This document shows, piece after piece, positions 1 to 8,066 of a stretch of DNA of 24,893 nt. Location: NCBI GenBank assembly GCA_031551045.1, contig JAVBOD010000109.1:1-24893 (forward strand), in the 5' to 3' direction. The notes under the pieces are model-generated. The model worked only from the letters and a program-made list of their open reading frames with translations. It was not told the origin of the DNA and ran no database searches. The translations under genes and the position numbers were made by a program. Position 1 is the stretch's first letter, and each line of letters starts with the position of its first letter. Source of the stretch: JAVBOD01 sp031551045 (lineage in GTDB: Bacteria > Bacteroidota > Bacteroidia > Bacteroidales > UBA932).

Positions 1-945
1 CAAGCAATGCAACGTAAATTTCTGGTAAACTCCGGCCCGCTTCTTGGCGGCCTTAAATACATTTTGCAGGCTCGATTCGGTATAAGGCGTGTTGGGCGCC
101 TGGCCTTCAAAAAGCCATGTTTGCGGACGATACAGCTTGAAATATTCGCGCAGCATGGTCAAAATTTTCCCCGACAAAGGAACAATACGATCTTTGTCGC
201 CTTTCCCGTGGCGTATCACAATCACATTCCGCTTCGAGTCCACATCCGCAATTTTCATATTCAACAACTCGCTGCGCCGCAAACCGCAAGCATAAATCAT
301 CGAAAGCATCGCTCTGTGTTTCAAATTTATGGTGCTGCCAATGATGCGCCCCACATCTTCTTTCGACAGTACACGTGGCAGGAAGCGTCCTTTGCGCGGA
401 CGTTCAATGTTTTCCAAAACCAAGCTTTTATGAGGGATTTTTTCATAAAATAATTGTATGGCTTTGATAAATTGTGTTTGATACGTTGCCGATAATTTCC
501 GCTCAATAATGTATTGCCTGTTGAATGCACTCAGGTCTTCGTTATCGATTTCCAGAATACTTTTCCCGGCATGATAATTGAAAAAAATCTGCAGGCATTC
601 CGTGTAAGCATCTATCGTGCGAGGGCTGTAGCGCCGCTCCCTCATATAATTGCCGAAACGTTGCACCAGCTTTCTACACTCGCCGTTAGTTGCCGGAAGC
701 CGGGCGTTTTCCTTAGCGGGAATAGCTGCAGGAGCACTTTCTACTTCCGGAATTTTAAATTTTGAATATAAGACTTGCAAGCTATGCGGCGTATCGGGAA
801 CATGCCAGCACCGCATCGTGCGGCTCCACTGCGCGTCGGGCAATTGACTGCGCAATTCGGCTACCAATGATGCGTGGTAATCGAACATCAGTTTGATGAC
901 CGCTTGGCCGCGGTGCGTTGTCCTTTCAATAACTATTGGGCTCAT
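1..945 (-). CDS. Tyrosine recombinase/integrase, C-terminus cut by window edge
   Basis: The frame is open from an ATG at 945 to base 1 (315 codons), with an in-frame TAG three codons before the ATG, so this start is the only reasonable ATG. Residues 90-175 look like the SAM-like core-binding domain of XerC/D-type recombinases. The catalytic domain follows: GLRRSELL at 221-228 supplies the first catalytic arginine (R223), HGKGDKDR at 246-253 supplies the beta-hairpin lysine (K248), and TLHCL at 311-315 supplies the HxxR histidine (H313). The matching arginine and the nucleophilic tyrosine lie off the window. Residues 1-65 form an extra N-terminal piece with a WSRTMRCWHVP motif (40-50), which I recall from other Bacteroidota integrases. 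The family cuts and rejoins DNA through a covalent tyrosine link. The gene lies 42 bases after phoH on the same strand and may share its transcript. It may be a domesticated chromosomal recombinase or part of a mobile element; the partner sequence is off-window. Confidence 0.85.
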   Translation of the reverse strand, partial: MSPIVIERTTHRGQAVIKLMFDYHASLVAELRSQLPDAQWSRTMRCWHVPDTPHSLQVLYSKFKIPEVESAPAAIPAKENARLPATNGECRKLVQRFGNYMRERRYSPRTIDAYTECLQIFFNYHAGKSILEIDNEDLSAFNRQYIIERKLSATYQTQFIKAIQLFYEKIPHKSLVLENIERPRKGRFLPRVLSKEDVGRIIGSTINLKHRAMLSMIYACGLRRSELLNMKIADVDSKRNVIVIRHGKGDKDRIVPLSGKILTMLREYFKLYRPQTWLFEGQAPNTPYTESSLQNVFKAAKKRAGVYQKFTLHCL

Positions 946-987
946 ATCCGGCTATTCTTGAAAAGTGGAATGATGGATGGTTATTTT

Positions 988-2307
988 CTACAAAATAGTT
1001 CCCGCCAATTCGGCCAGTTTGCTGCGTTCTCCTTTTACCAGATTAATGTGTGCAAAAATATCCTGTCCGGCCATTTTATCACTGAGGTAGGTCAAGCCAT
1101 TGGAGTGAATGTCCAAGTAAGGCGAATCGATTTGGTGGATGTCGCCGGTGAACACCAGTTTTGTGCCTTCTCCTGCACGGGTGATGATTGTCTTTATCTC
1201 GTGCGGCGTGAGGTTTTGCGCTTCATCGATAATGAAGAATGTATTCGACAGGCTTCTTCCGCGGATATAAGCCAACGGCGAAATCGTGAGTTTTTCCGTT
1301 TTCAGTAATTCTTCGATACGTATATACTCGCGTTGCGACGAGCGGAAGCGGCTTTTGATGAACGACAAATTATCGAACAGCGGCAACATATAAGGCCCGA
1401 TTTTCTCATTGATATCGCCCGGCAGGAAGCCTATTTCCTGATTTTGTAAAGGAATCACGGGACGCGCCAATAATAGTTGGTCGAAATTTTCTTCCTGCGA
1501 TAAGGCCGCAGCCAGCGCCAACAGTGTTTTTCCGGTTCCGGCGATACCCGTGAGCGACACTAATTGAATGTCCGGACGCATCATGGCATCAATAGCGAAT
1601 GCTTGCTCGGAGTTGCGCGCTTCAATGCCGTAAACTTTGTGCTTTTCAACCCTTTTCAAGAGTTTCTGCACGTTGTCGTAAACAGCCAGTGCGCTCGACG
1701 TAGCGCCTTTCAATATCAAAAATTGATTGGCCGATGGTTGCAGTTTCAACCCTTTAACCTCAATCCCTTGTGCCGACTGATAGAGTGATGCTACCATATC
1801 GTCCGTTACTTCAACAGTTGTTACATCACGTTTTATTTCGCGCAGGTCTTTGACTTTATCGCTCAAATAGTCTTGTGCGGGAATACCCAATGCTTTTGAT
1901 TTCAGCCGTAGGTTGACATCCTTGCTGACGAGCACCGTCATTCGTCCGCTATTGTTTTCGCGGATAAACTGAGTGATGGCTAAAATGCGGTGGTCGGGCG
2001 TGTCTTCATAAAACGATTGCGCCATGGCGTCCGTAAAGGGATGCCCGAGTTCAACGCGCAATTTTCCCAAGCCCTTCCCCAACGATACGCCACCGTTAAA
2101 AAGCTGGTCGCCGGCAATTCTATCCAACTCGCGCACAAACTCCCGAGCATGAAAGTTGATATCTTCGTTGCCTTTTTTAAACTTGTCTAATTCTTCCAAA
2201 ACCACAATCGGCAACACAATATCGTTCTCCTGAAAATGATAAATGCAACGGTGGTCGTGTAATAATACATTCGTGTCCAATACGAAAATTTTAGGTGCTT
2301 TTGCCAT
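988..2307 (-). CDS. PhoH family protein with N-terminal PIN domain
   Basis: This 439-residue protein has two parts. Residues 5-150 are a PIN nuclease-like domain, with D11 in VLDTNVLLHD, E39 in the VLEEL segment, and acidic residues near 105 and 130 in the expected places. Residues 235-439 are a PhoH P-loop ATPase with Walker A GIAGTGKT (254-261) and Walker B FFIIDEAQN (357-365). The length and order match the PIN-PhoH (PhoH2/YlaK) family; the mycobacterial members have been described as RNA helicase/ribonucleases, so an RNA-directed role is inferred. It is probably cytoplasmic because no signal or membrane segment is seen. The start has no competing upstream ATG. The integrase follows after 42 bases. 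The 5' side is a 312-base region rich in repeats, with no convincing promoter. Confidence 0.93.
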   Translation of the reverse strand: MAKAPKIFVLDTNVLLHDHRCIYHFQENDIVLPIVVLEELDKFKKGNEDINFHAREFVRELDRIAGDQLFNGGVSLGKGLGKLRVELGHPFTDAMAQSFYEDTPDHRILAITQFIRENNSGRMTVLVSKDVNLRLKSKALGIPAQDYLSDKVKDLREIKRDVTTVEVTDDMVASLYQSAQGIEVKGLKLQPSANQFLILKGATSSALAVYDNVQKLLKRVEKHKVYGIEARNSEQAFAIDAMMRPDIQLVSLTGIAGTGKTLLALAAALSQEENFDQLLLARPVIPLQNQEIGFLPGDINEKIGPYMLPLFDNLSFIKSRFRSSQREYIRIEELLKTEKLTISPLAYIRGRSLSNTFFIIDEAQNLTPHEIKTIITRAGEGTKLVFTGDIHQIDSPYLDIHSNGLTYLSDKMAGQDIFAHINLVKGERSKLAELAGTIL

Positions 2308-2368
2308 AATTTCTATCGTTTTATTTTATTGTTTTTTTAAAATTTTAGATCACAGATTAACACAGATT

Positions 2369-2420
2369 AGATTCTTCACTTCGCCTGCCCAAAAGAATGT
2401 TTTTGTTCAGGCGGGCTCAT
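2369..2420 (-). repeat. Composite repeat: GC hairpin inside a GAATCT module
   Basis: Read on the minus strand, this is TGAGC, then a GC-rich hairpin, then AAGTGAAGAATCT. The hairpin arms lie at 2382-2387 with 2408-2413 (outer, CGCCTG/CAGGCG) and 2390-2394 with 2401-2405 (inner), separated by a 2x2 AA/GG internal mismatch (minus strand). The same arrangement occurs on the plus strand at 18859-18917. The outer GTCATT end of the module is degraded here. Confidence 0.75.
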
Positions 2421-2438
2421 CGTTCAAAATTCTTTAAC

Positions 2439-2466
2439 AGATTGCTTCGCTTTGCTCGCAATGACG
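2439..2466 (-). repeat. GTCATTGCGAG...CAATCT repeat module, copy 1
   Basis: This 28-base module is identical to 9848-9875. On the minus strand it starts CGTCATTGCGAGC and ends AAGCAATCT, so the ends can pair weakly (ATTG/CAAT). I recall very similar strings as intergenic repeats in many unrelated bacterial genomes. Function is unknown. Confidence 0.8.
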
Positions 2467-2566
2467 CTGCATCCGTCCAAATAGCTACTATCAACATCCT
2501 GTCTCTGTATTCAACCTTTAAAGATAGTTAAAAATACGGCGTCCTCACTACTTTGTAACCAAATTT

Positions 2567-2596
2567 TTTAAATCCTGTCAAAATCTGTATCTTTGT
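2567..2596 (+). promoter_or_regulatory. Probable ahcY promoter (Bacteroidota type)
   Basis: TATCTTTG at 2589-2596 matches the Bacteroidota -7 consensus TAnnTTTG exactly. Nineteen bases upstream is TTT (2567-2569), an imperfect -33 TTG. The ATG at 2620 would give a leader of only about 15-20 bases. Confidence 0.6.
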
Positions 2597-2619
2597 AAGA
2601 TATTTCAAAAAATAAAGAA

Positions 2620-4014
2620 ATGAACTATAAAGTAGCAGATATTACCTTGGCCGATTTTGGCCGCAAAGAAATAGAAATTGCCGAAAAAGAAATGCCGGGC
2701 TTGATGGCCCTTCGTCAAAAATATGCGGCAAAACAGCCCTTGAAAGGCGCTCGTATCATGGGGTCGTTGCATATGACCATCCAAACGGCGGTGCTGATTG
2801 AAACATTGAAAACGTTAGGCGCCGAAGTGCGTTGGGTGTCGTGCAATATATTCTCGACACAAGACCATGCGGCGGCGGCCATTGCCGCATCGGGCGTTCC
2901 GGTATTTGCATGGAAAGGCGAAACGCTGGAAGAGTACTGGTGGTGTACCGAGCAAGCATTAACATTTGAAGGCGGAAAAGGCCCGACATTGATTGTGGAC
3001 GATGGCGGCGATGCCACTTTACTGGTGCACTGGGGCGTGAAAGCCGAGAAAGACCCGTCGTTCCTCGAACGTAAACCTTACAACAAAGAAGAAGGCGTGA
3101 TTTTGGATTTATTGAAAAACAGCCTGGCGGCCGGTAAGGGAAAGTGGACGCGCATGGCCGCCGATATTAAAGGCGTGAGCGAAGAAACCACGACCGGCGT
3201 ACATCGCCTGTATCAAATGATGGAGCGCGGCGAATTGCTGTTTCCCGCTATCAACGTGAACGATTCGGTAACCAAATCGAAGTTCGATAATTTGTACGGT
3301 TGCCGCGAATCGTTGGCCGACGGCATCAAGCGTGCCACGGATGTGATGATTGCCGGAAAAGTAGTAGTAGTGTGCGGTTACGGCGACGTGGGAAAAGGTT
3401 GTGCACGCAGCATGCGCGCTTACGGTGCGCGGGTAATTGTAACGGAAATTGACCCAATCTGTGCTTTACAAGCCGCTATGGAAGGCTTTGAAGTGAAGCC
3501 GGTGGAAGAAGCGCTGAGCGAAGGAAATATTTATGTGACGACTACCGGAAACCGCGATATCATTACCATTGAACATATGGAGAAGATGAAAGACCAAGCC
3601 ATTGTGTGCAATATCGGCCATTTCGATAATGAAATTCAAGTTGAAAAGTTAGACGCTTACAAAGGCATCAAAAAGATCAATATCAAACCGCAAGTCGATA
3701 AATATGTTTTCCCCGATGGACATGCTTTGTTCTTGTTGGCCGAAGGCCGTCTGGTAAATCTCGGTTGCGCTACGGGGCATCCTTCGTTTGTGATGAGCAA
3801 CTCGTTTACCAATCAAACGCTGGCGCAAATCGAATTATGGAACAACAACTATGAATTAGGAGTGTATCGTTTACCGAAAAAATTGGACGAAGAGGTAGCA
3901 GCGCTGCACTTGGAACAGTTAGGCGTGAAGCTCACGAAGCTTTCCAAAGGCCAAGCCGATTACATTGGCGTTCCGGTGGAAGGTCCCTACAAGCCGGAGC
4001 ATTACAGATATTAG
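2620..4014 (+). CDS. ahcY: Adenosylhomocysteinase (S-adenosylhomocysteine hydrolase)
   Basis: The enzyme reversibly splits S-adenosylhomocysteine into homocysteine and adenosine, clearing the product inhibitor of methyltransferases in the activated methyl cycle. The 464-residue product is full length for the bacterial type. The substrate domain begins with GSLHMTIQTAVLIETL (48-63). HDA-type contacts lie near 82-85, and VTKSKFDNLYGCRESL (217-232) contains the conserved Lys/Asp/Asn/Cys set. The Rossmann NAD+ site is GYGDVGKG (253-260), and the C-terminus ends KPEHYRY, the family's characteristic tail that reaches the partner subunit's NAD site. It is cytoplasmic and probably tetrameric. The gene appears monocistronic: its own promoter is close upstream and a strong hairpin terminator lies 20 bases after the stop, facing atpG. 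Confidence 0.98.
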   Translation: MNYKVADITLADFGRKEIEIAEKEMPGLMALRQKYAAKQPLKGARIMGSLHMTIQTAVLIETLKTLGAEVRWVSCNIFSTQDHAAAAIAASGVPVFAWKGETLEEYWWCTEQALTFEGGKGPTLIVDDGGDATLLVHWGVKAEKDPSFLERKPYNKEEGVILDLLKNSLAAGKGKWTRMAADIKGVSEETTTGVHRLYQMMERGELLFPAINVNDSVTKSKFDNLYGCRESLADGIKRATDVMIAGKVVVVCGYGDVGKGCARSMRAYGARVIVTEIDPICALQAAMEGFEVKPVEEALSEGNIYVTTTGNRDIITIEHMEKMKDQAIVCNIGHFDNEIQVEKLDAYKGIKKINIKPQVDKYVFPDGHALFLLAEGRLVNLGCATGHPSFVMSNSFTNQTLAQIELWNNNYELGVYRLPKKLDEEVAALHLEQLGVKLTKLSKGQADYIGVPVEGPYKPEHYRY

Positions 4015-4033
4015 AAATTTTCTGAAGACAAAG

Positions 4034-4076
4034 AAAGAAGCGCCTGTCAATTTACTTGTTAGGCGCTTCTTTTATG
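4034..4076. terminator. Bidirectional terminator between ahcY and atpG
   Basis: A perfect 12-bp stem (4034-4045 with 4061-4072, AAAGAAGCGCCT and its complement) with a 15-base loop runs into T residues on both strands. It ends ahcY on the plus strand and the atp operon on the minus strand. The stem overlaps the first base of the atpG stop codon (4072-4074). Confidence 0.85.
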
Positions 4077-4932
4077 CAAATGAGCCACCGATAATATCCA
4101 ATAGCTCCGATGTAATATTCTGCTGGCGGAGTTTGTTATAGTTCAGGCGCAATTCTTCCAAAATATCGTTGGCGTTTTCGCTGGCCAATTGCATGGCTAA
4201 TGTTCTGGCTGCATGTTCCGAGGTTTGATTATCGGCTAAGGCGGCATAGAATTTTGCTCTTATTAATTGTGGCAACGTATCGGCGATAATAGCTTCGGCC
4301 GACGGTTCGATGATATAATCGTCCGGATGGCTGTCGGCACAGCTATCGCTGCTTGCCGGTACAGCATAGGGGAGGAGCGTTTCATTCGTTATTAGTTGAT
4401 TGGCCATATTTTTGTAGTGATAGTAAACCATTATCACTTTTTTGTATTTTCCCGAGCGATAGGCGTTGATAATAGAGTTAATCAGTTTTGCAGAGTTCTC
4501 TAAAGAAAATTTTCCGGCTAACTCGTCGAAATGTCCTTGCACATTGCATCCTAAGTTGGTGGCTGCTTCTCTGATTTTCTTCCCGATAGGATACAACATT
4601 AAAGGTTCGTCGGAATATCGAGCGGACAGCGTGTGCAGTTCTTTTATCATCCGGGCGTTGAAAGCGCCGCACATACCGCTGTTCGAAGCTATGATGATAA
4701 GGGCTACCGCGCCTTGCTCGCGCTCCATCGTCAGCTCATTAGAGAATGGTTGTTGAGGATCGCACAACCGTTCTACGACCGACTCCAGCGCTTGCTTGTA
4801 CTGTACTGTTTTTTCCAGCACCGCTTGCAACTGGTGTAGCCGCGCCGAAGAAATCATCTGCCGTGCCACCGTGATTTTCTTCGTGTTCTCTACCGAGTTG
4901 ATACGTGTTTTTACTTCTTTTAAAGAGGCCAT
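4072..4932 (-). CDS. atpG: ATP synthase F1 subunit gamma
   Basis: Gamma is the central rotor stalk of F1. It turns inside the alpha3beta3 ring and couples proton flow to ATP synthesis on the cytoplasmic face of the inner membrane. The 286-residue product has the family's N-terminal helix beginning MASLKEVKTRINSVENTKKI, the IIASNSGMCGAFN segment (about 79-91), and the C-terminal helix with ASENANDILEELRLNYNKLRQ and the ITSELLDIIGG ending that fills the F1 pore. It is the last gene of the atp operon. A 188-base gap after atpA carries a copy of the 102-bp repeat element, and a bidirectional terminator follows. Confidence 0.97.
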   Translation of the reverse strand: MASLKEVKTRINSVENTKKITVARQMISSARLHQLQAVLEKTVQYKQALESVVERLCDPQQPFSNELTMEREQGAVALIIIASNSGMCGAFNARMIKELHTLSARYSDEPLMLYPIGKKIREAATNLGCNVQGHFDELAGKFSLENSAKLINSIINAYRSGKYKKVIMVYYHYKNMANQLITNETLLPYAVPASSDSCADSHPDDYIIEPSAEAIIADTLPQLIRAKFYAALADNQTSEHAARTLAMQLASENANDILEELRLNYNKLRQQNITSELLDIIGGSFA

Positions 4933-4984
4933 ACCTTTTTAACTATGAGTTATGTTCAATGTTGAACGTTCAATGTTTTTACTG

Positions 4985-5087
4985 TTGTCATTCTGAGCGG
5001 AGCAATGAACCTGTGTTCGTCATTGTCCCGCAGGGTGGGAAAGCAATCTATCTATTTACAGATTCTTCGCTTCGCTCAGAATGACAA
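4985..5087. repeat. 102-bp inverted-repeat element, diverged copy, in the atpA/atpG junction
   Basis: The right end (5060-5087) is identical to the right arm of the element at 12475-12576. The left arm (4985-5012) begins TTGTCATTCTGAGCG and then diverges, so the inverted repeat is now imperfect. The interior shares TCATTGT-CCGCAGG-GGGAA-AATCTAT with the other copy. It sits between two genes of the same operon, so it should be transcribed with them. Confidence 0.8.
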
Positions 5088-5120
5088 AGACACAGTATCC
5101 CAATATCCCAATATCTGTCG

Positions 5121-6704
5121 TTACTTAAACTGTTGTGCGATTTCTTGTGCTGTTTCCCGAAGAATTGTTTCGACCTCGCTGTCGATTTCTCCTTTGTCCA
5201 AACGGGCTAATACGGTTGTTTCCTGTGTGGAGCGTAATTTTTGCAGAAACCGTGTTTCAAATTCGCTTATTTTTTCCAACGGGATATTTTTCAGCAATCC
5301 ATGCGTACCGCAGTAAAGTACGGCAATCTGTTCGCCGGTGCGGATAGGGTTGAATGGAGGCTGAATCAACAAACGGGTGTTTTTTCTTCCTTTATCTATT
5401 ATCTGCATGGTAACCGCGTCCATGTCGCCGCCGAAGCGCGTGAATGCTTCGAGTTCGCGGTATTGCGCCAAATCCATTTTCAGCGTTCCGGCCACTTTTT
5501 TCATGGCCTTTACCTGCGCGTTTCCACCCACGCGCGATACGGAAATCCCGATGTTGATGGCCGGACGATTACCTTGATTGTACAATTCCGTATCGAGGAA
5601 AATTTGCCCGTCGGTAATCGAAATTACGTTGGTAGGAATGTATGCCGATACGTCGCCCGCCTGTGTTTCAATCACAGGAAGCGCCGTGAGCGAGCCGCCT
5701 CCCTTCACTTTGCTTTTCAGGCTTTCCGGAAGATCGTTCATTTTAGCGGCAATTTCGTCCTGGTCGATAATTTTAGCAGCCCGTTCCAATAAACGCGAGT
5801 GCAAGTAGAAAATATCGCCCGGATAGGCTTCGCGCCCTGAAGGCCGGCGCAGGATGAGCGATACTTCGCGGTAAGCTACGGCTTGTTTCGACAAGTCGTC
5901 ATAGACAACCAACGCATGCCGCCCCGTATCGCGGAAATATTCGCCGATGGCGGCTCCTGCAAACGGCGCAAAATATTGCATAGCGGCAGGGTCGGACGAA
6001 GTGGCTGAAATAACGATCGTATAATCCAACGCACCTTTTTCCCGCAAGGTTTCTACCAATGAGGCAACTGTCGAGGCCTTTTGTCCGGTGGCTACATAAA
6101 TACAGTACACCGGATTTCCTGCTTCAAAATTCCGGCGTTGATTGATAATGGTATCTACCGCAATCGTTGTTTTACCTGTCTGGCGGTCGCCGATAATCAA
6201 TTCACGCTGGCCGCGCCCGATGGGTATCATGGCATCGATGGCTTTGATGCCGGTTTGCATCGGCGTGTTCACCGGTTGACGGAAAATAACGCCCGGCGCT
6301 TTCCGTTCCAGCGGCATGGGAATGCGTTCGCCGGTAACCGGCCCTGCGCCGTCAATAGGCTCTCCGAGCGATGTGATAACACGACCGATCAGGCCTTCGC
6401 CCACCATGATAGACGCAATGCGCTTGGTGCGCTTTACAGTATCGTTTTCTTTTACCATGTCGGTGGGGCCCAGCAATACGGCGCCTACGTTGTCTTCTTC
6501 CAAGTTCATGACTACGGCTTTCACACCGTTGTCGAATTCCAATAATTCGTTGGATTCGGCATGTGTGAGTCCGTAAATACGGGCCACACCATCGCTCACC
6601 TGCACAACGGTGCCTACTTCTTCGAGGGTTTTATCGGGATCCAGCTCATCCAGCATTTTGTAGATAAGATCGGGTACCTCGCTTATTTTTATATCTTCCG
6701 CCAT
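5121..6704 (-). CDS. atpA: ATP synthase F1 subunit alpha
   Basis: Alpha alternates with beta in the F1 hexamer and carries non-catalytic nucleotide sites. The 527-residue product is the usual length. It has an N-terminal delta-binding tail, a beta-barrel (about 25-95), the P-loop GDRQTGKT (172-179), and the VYDDLSKQAVAYREVSLILRR region containing the Walker B strand and arginine contacts. The segment SVSRVGGNAQVKAMKKVAG includes the conserved SRVGG signature with the arginine finger. It begins 3 bases after the atpH stop, so the genes are likely translationally linked. The gap before atpG is unusually long and holds a repeat element. Confidence 0.98.
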   Translation of the reverse strand: MAEDIKISEVPDLIYKMLDELDPDKTLEEVGTVVQVSDGVARIYGLTHAESNELLEFDNGVKAVVMNLEEDNVGAVLLGPTDMVKENDTVKRTKRIASIMVGEGLIGRVITSLGEPIDGAGPVTGERIPMPLERKAPGVIFRQPVNTPMQTGIKAIDAMIPIGRGQRELIIGDRQTGKTTIAVDTIINQRRNFEAGNPVYCIYVATGQKASTVASLVETLREKGALDYTIVISATSSDPAAMQYFAPFAGAAIGEYFRDTGRHALVVYDDLSKQAVAYREVSLILRRPSGREAYPGDIFYLHSRLLERAAKIIDQDEIAAKMNDLPESLKSKVKGGGSLTALPVIETQAGDVSAYIPTNVISITDGQIFLDTELYNQGNRPAINIGISVSRVGGNAQVKAMKKVAGTLKMDLAQYRELEAFTRFGGDMDAVTMQIIDKGRKNTRLLIQPPFNPIRTGEQIAVLYCGTHGLLKNIPLEKISEFETRFLQKLRSTQETTVLARLDKGEIDSEVETILRETAQEIAQQFK

Positions 6705-6707
6705 GTC

Positions 6708-7256
6708 TTAAAAATTTTTGCTCTCTAATAATCTTTCTTTTATTTTTCGTAGTCTGGCCGCCACACTGGTGTCTAATCGGTACGTTCCTAATGTAATGAT
6801 GTATCCGCCCACAATCGAAGGGTTCACTTCGGTTTTTAAATCCACCGTTTGGCCGGTTCGCCGTTCTATCTTTTCAATAATTTTATGCGCCGTATCTTGC
6901 TCTACCGGCATTGCCGTAACAAGATATGCGTTCAGCAGTTTACGTTTCTCCCTGTAAATATGTTGATAACTCAAGCAAATAGTCTGTAGAAATTCTTCGC
7001 GCTGATTGACAAAAAGCAAGTGAATAAACCGTCGGAGCGCTTCGCTTGAATCCTTTCCGGTAATAGTATCCAAAACGGCTTCTTTCCGGTCCTGCGACAA
7101 CGTGCGATTATCCAACACTCGCTTTAATGCTTCGTATTTAATGAACGCCTCGTTAAGCATCTTGCATTCGGCATACACTTCGTCTTCCTGCTTATTTTTT
7201 TCAGCATACATCCAAAGCGCCGACGCATATCTTCTGGAAATGATTCCCTGATTCAT
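6708..7256 (-). CDS. atpH: ATP synthase F1 subunit delta
   Basis: Delta (OSCP-like) caps the F1 head and ties it to the peripheral stalk formed by subunit b. The 182-residue product starts MNQGIISRRYASALW, as the family does, and has an N-terminal helical bundle. It keeps the C-terminal signature NPSIVGGYIITLGTYRLDTS (about 145-164). It lies 5 bases after atpF and 3 bases before atpA, which fits a tightly linked operon. Confidence 0.95.
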   Translation of the reverse strand: MNQGIISRRYASALWMYAEKNKQEDEVYAECKMLNEAFIKYEALKRVLDNRTLSQDRKEAVLDTITGKDSSEALRRFIHLLFVNQREEFLQTICLSYQHIYREKRKLLNAYLVTAMPVEQDTAHKIIEKIERRTGQTVDLKTEVNPSIVGGYIITLGTYRLDTSVAARLRKIKERLLESKNF

Positions 7257-7261
7257 AATGC

Positions 7262-7762
7262 TTACGAGTTAGTTACCAATTCTTCGTCCAATATCCGGTT
7301 AATCAGTGTGCGTTGCTTGTTACTGTCGTGCAGCTCTTCGCCGAGTACTTTTTCGGCTACTTTTATCGAAAGACCCACTACATCGTCTTTAATACCTACG
7401 ATGGCTCTTTTTCTCATCTCCTCAATTTCGGCCGTTGCCTTAGTAATCCTGAGGCGTTTCTCTGTTTCGGCTGCTTCCTTGGCTTCGTTTACCATCCTGT
7501 GTTTAATTTCTTGTGCTTCGTCAAGGAGTGCATTACGTCGGCCGAGGGCTTCTTGCATTACTGCTTCTGCCTGCCGGTTGATGGTGGCGAGTTTTTCTTC
7601 TGCCATACGAGCCGCTTCCAAAGAATTTTCAATGTAGTTATTTCGTTTTTCTACCGCTTTGGTAATTATCGGAAAGCCATATTTAGCAAGGATGAAAAAG
7701 ACGATACTGAATGAAATTATCATCCAGAACAAAAGTCCTGTATCCGGAACTAATAATGACAT
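7262..7762 (-). CDS. atpF: ATP synthase Fo subunit b
   Basis: Subunit b forms the peripheral stalk that holds the stator. The 166-residue product has one N-terminal membrane helix (about 8-27, TGLLFWMIISFSIVFFILAK) followed by a long charged, alanine-rich coiled coil (about 35-150). The sequence PDTGLLFW just before the helix is typical of bacterial b subunits. Only one b gene is present, so the stalk is expected to be a homodimer. Twelve bases separate it from atpE and five from atpH. Confidence 0.95.
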   Translation of the reverse strand: MSLLVPDTGLLFWMIISFSIVFFILAKYGFPIITKAVEKRNNYIENSLEAARMAEEKLATINRQAEAVMQEALGRRNALLDEAQEIKHRMVNEAKEAAETEKRLRITKATAEIEEMRKRAIVGIKDDVVGLSIKVAEKVLGEELHDSNKQRTLINRILDEELVTNS

Positions 7763-7774
7763 AATAATTCTTTT

Positions 7775-8023
7775 TTAGATAGCCAGGAAACAAACTACTA
7801 CCGCAAACAGGGCGACCCCTTCAATCAACGCGGCCACGATAATCATGTTCATACGGATATTGTTGGCCGCTTCCGGTTGGCGGGCGATGGATTCCATGGC
7901 CGACGAACCGATTTTACCGATACCTAATGCAGCTCCGATGGCAGCAAGTCCTGCGCCTAAAGCGGCTCCTAATGTTCCGAGTCCTAATTCGGCCGTAGCT
8001 TGTAGAAATGTTGTAAGTAACAT
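7775..8023 (-). CDS. atpE: ATP synthase Fo subunit c
   Basis: Subunit c builds the membrane rotor ring. The 82-residue product is a helical hairpin: helix 1 is glycine/alanine rich (about 12-42), the polar loop is ARQPEA (47-52), and helix 2 carries the ion-binding carboxylate E68 in AALIEGVALF. The Gln of helix 1 and the Ser/Thr next to the Glu that define Na+-coupled rings are replaced here by Ile and Gly, so proton coupling is inferred. Ring size cannot be read from the sequence. Confidence 0.96.
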   Translation of the reverse strand: MLLTTFLQATAELGLGTLGAALGAGLAAIGAALGIGKIGSSAMESIARQPEAANNIRMNMIIVAALIEGVALFAVVVCFLAI

Positions 8024-8066
8024 AATGTTGATGTTTTTAGTTATTAATTAAAAAATATTTTCAAAT

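Larger units (their letters stand above)
2308..2619. other. Divergent intergenic region phoH/ahcY with dispersed repeats
   Basis: No gene is seen in these 312 bases. From left to right they hold a T-rich stretch, a CACAGATTAACACAGATT direct repeat (2351-2368), a hairpin nested in a repeat module (2369-2420), a 28-base module (2439-2466) that recurs exactly at 9848-9875, and the ahcY promoter. The repeats sit between two divergent genes and so upstream of both. Confidence 0.75.

Noticed and set aside
1..945. Frameshifted integrase pseudogene
   Set aside because: Only short frames seem complete here, but the main minus-strand frame is open for all 315 codons to base 1 with conserved catalytic residues. 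It is cut by the window, not broken.
2467..2619. SAH or SAM riboswitch upstream of ahcY
   Set aside because: The promoter lies about 25 bases before the ATG, leaving no room for an aptamer in the leader, and no pseudoknot-like pattern is visible.
5241..5792. A 183-codon open frame on the plus strand
   Set aside because: It is antisense to atpA, which is unmistakable, and its sequence has no family features.
7775..8023. Na+-coupled ATP synthase
   Set aside because: The c subunit lacks the helix-1 Gln and the Ser/Thr after the key Glu (it has IEG), so the sequence favours protons.
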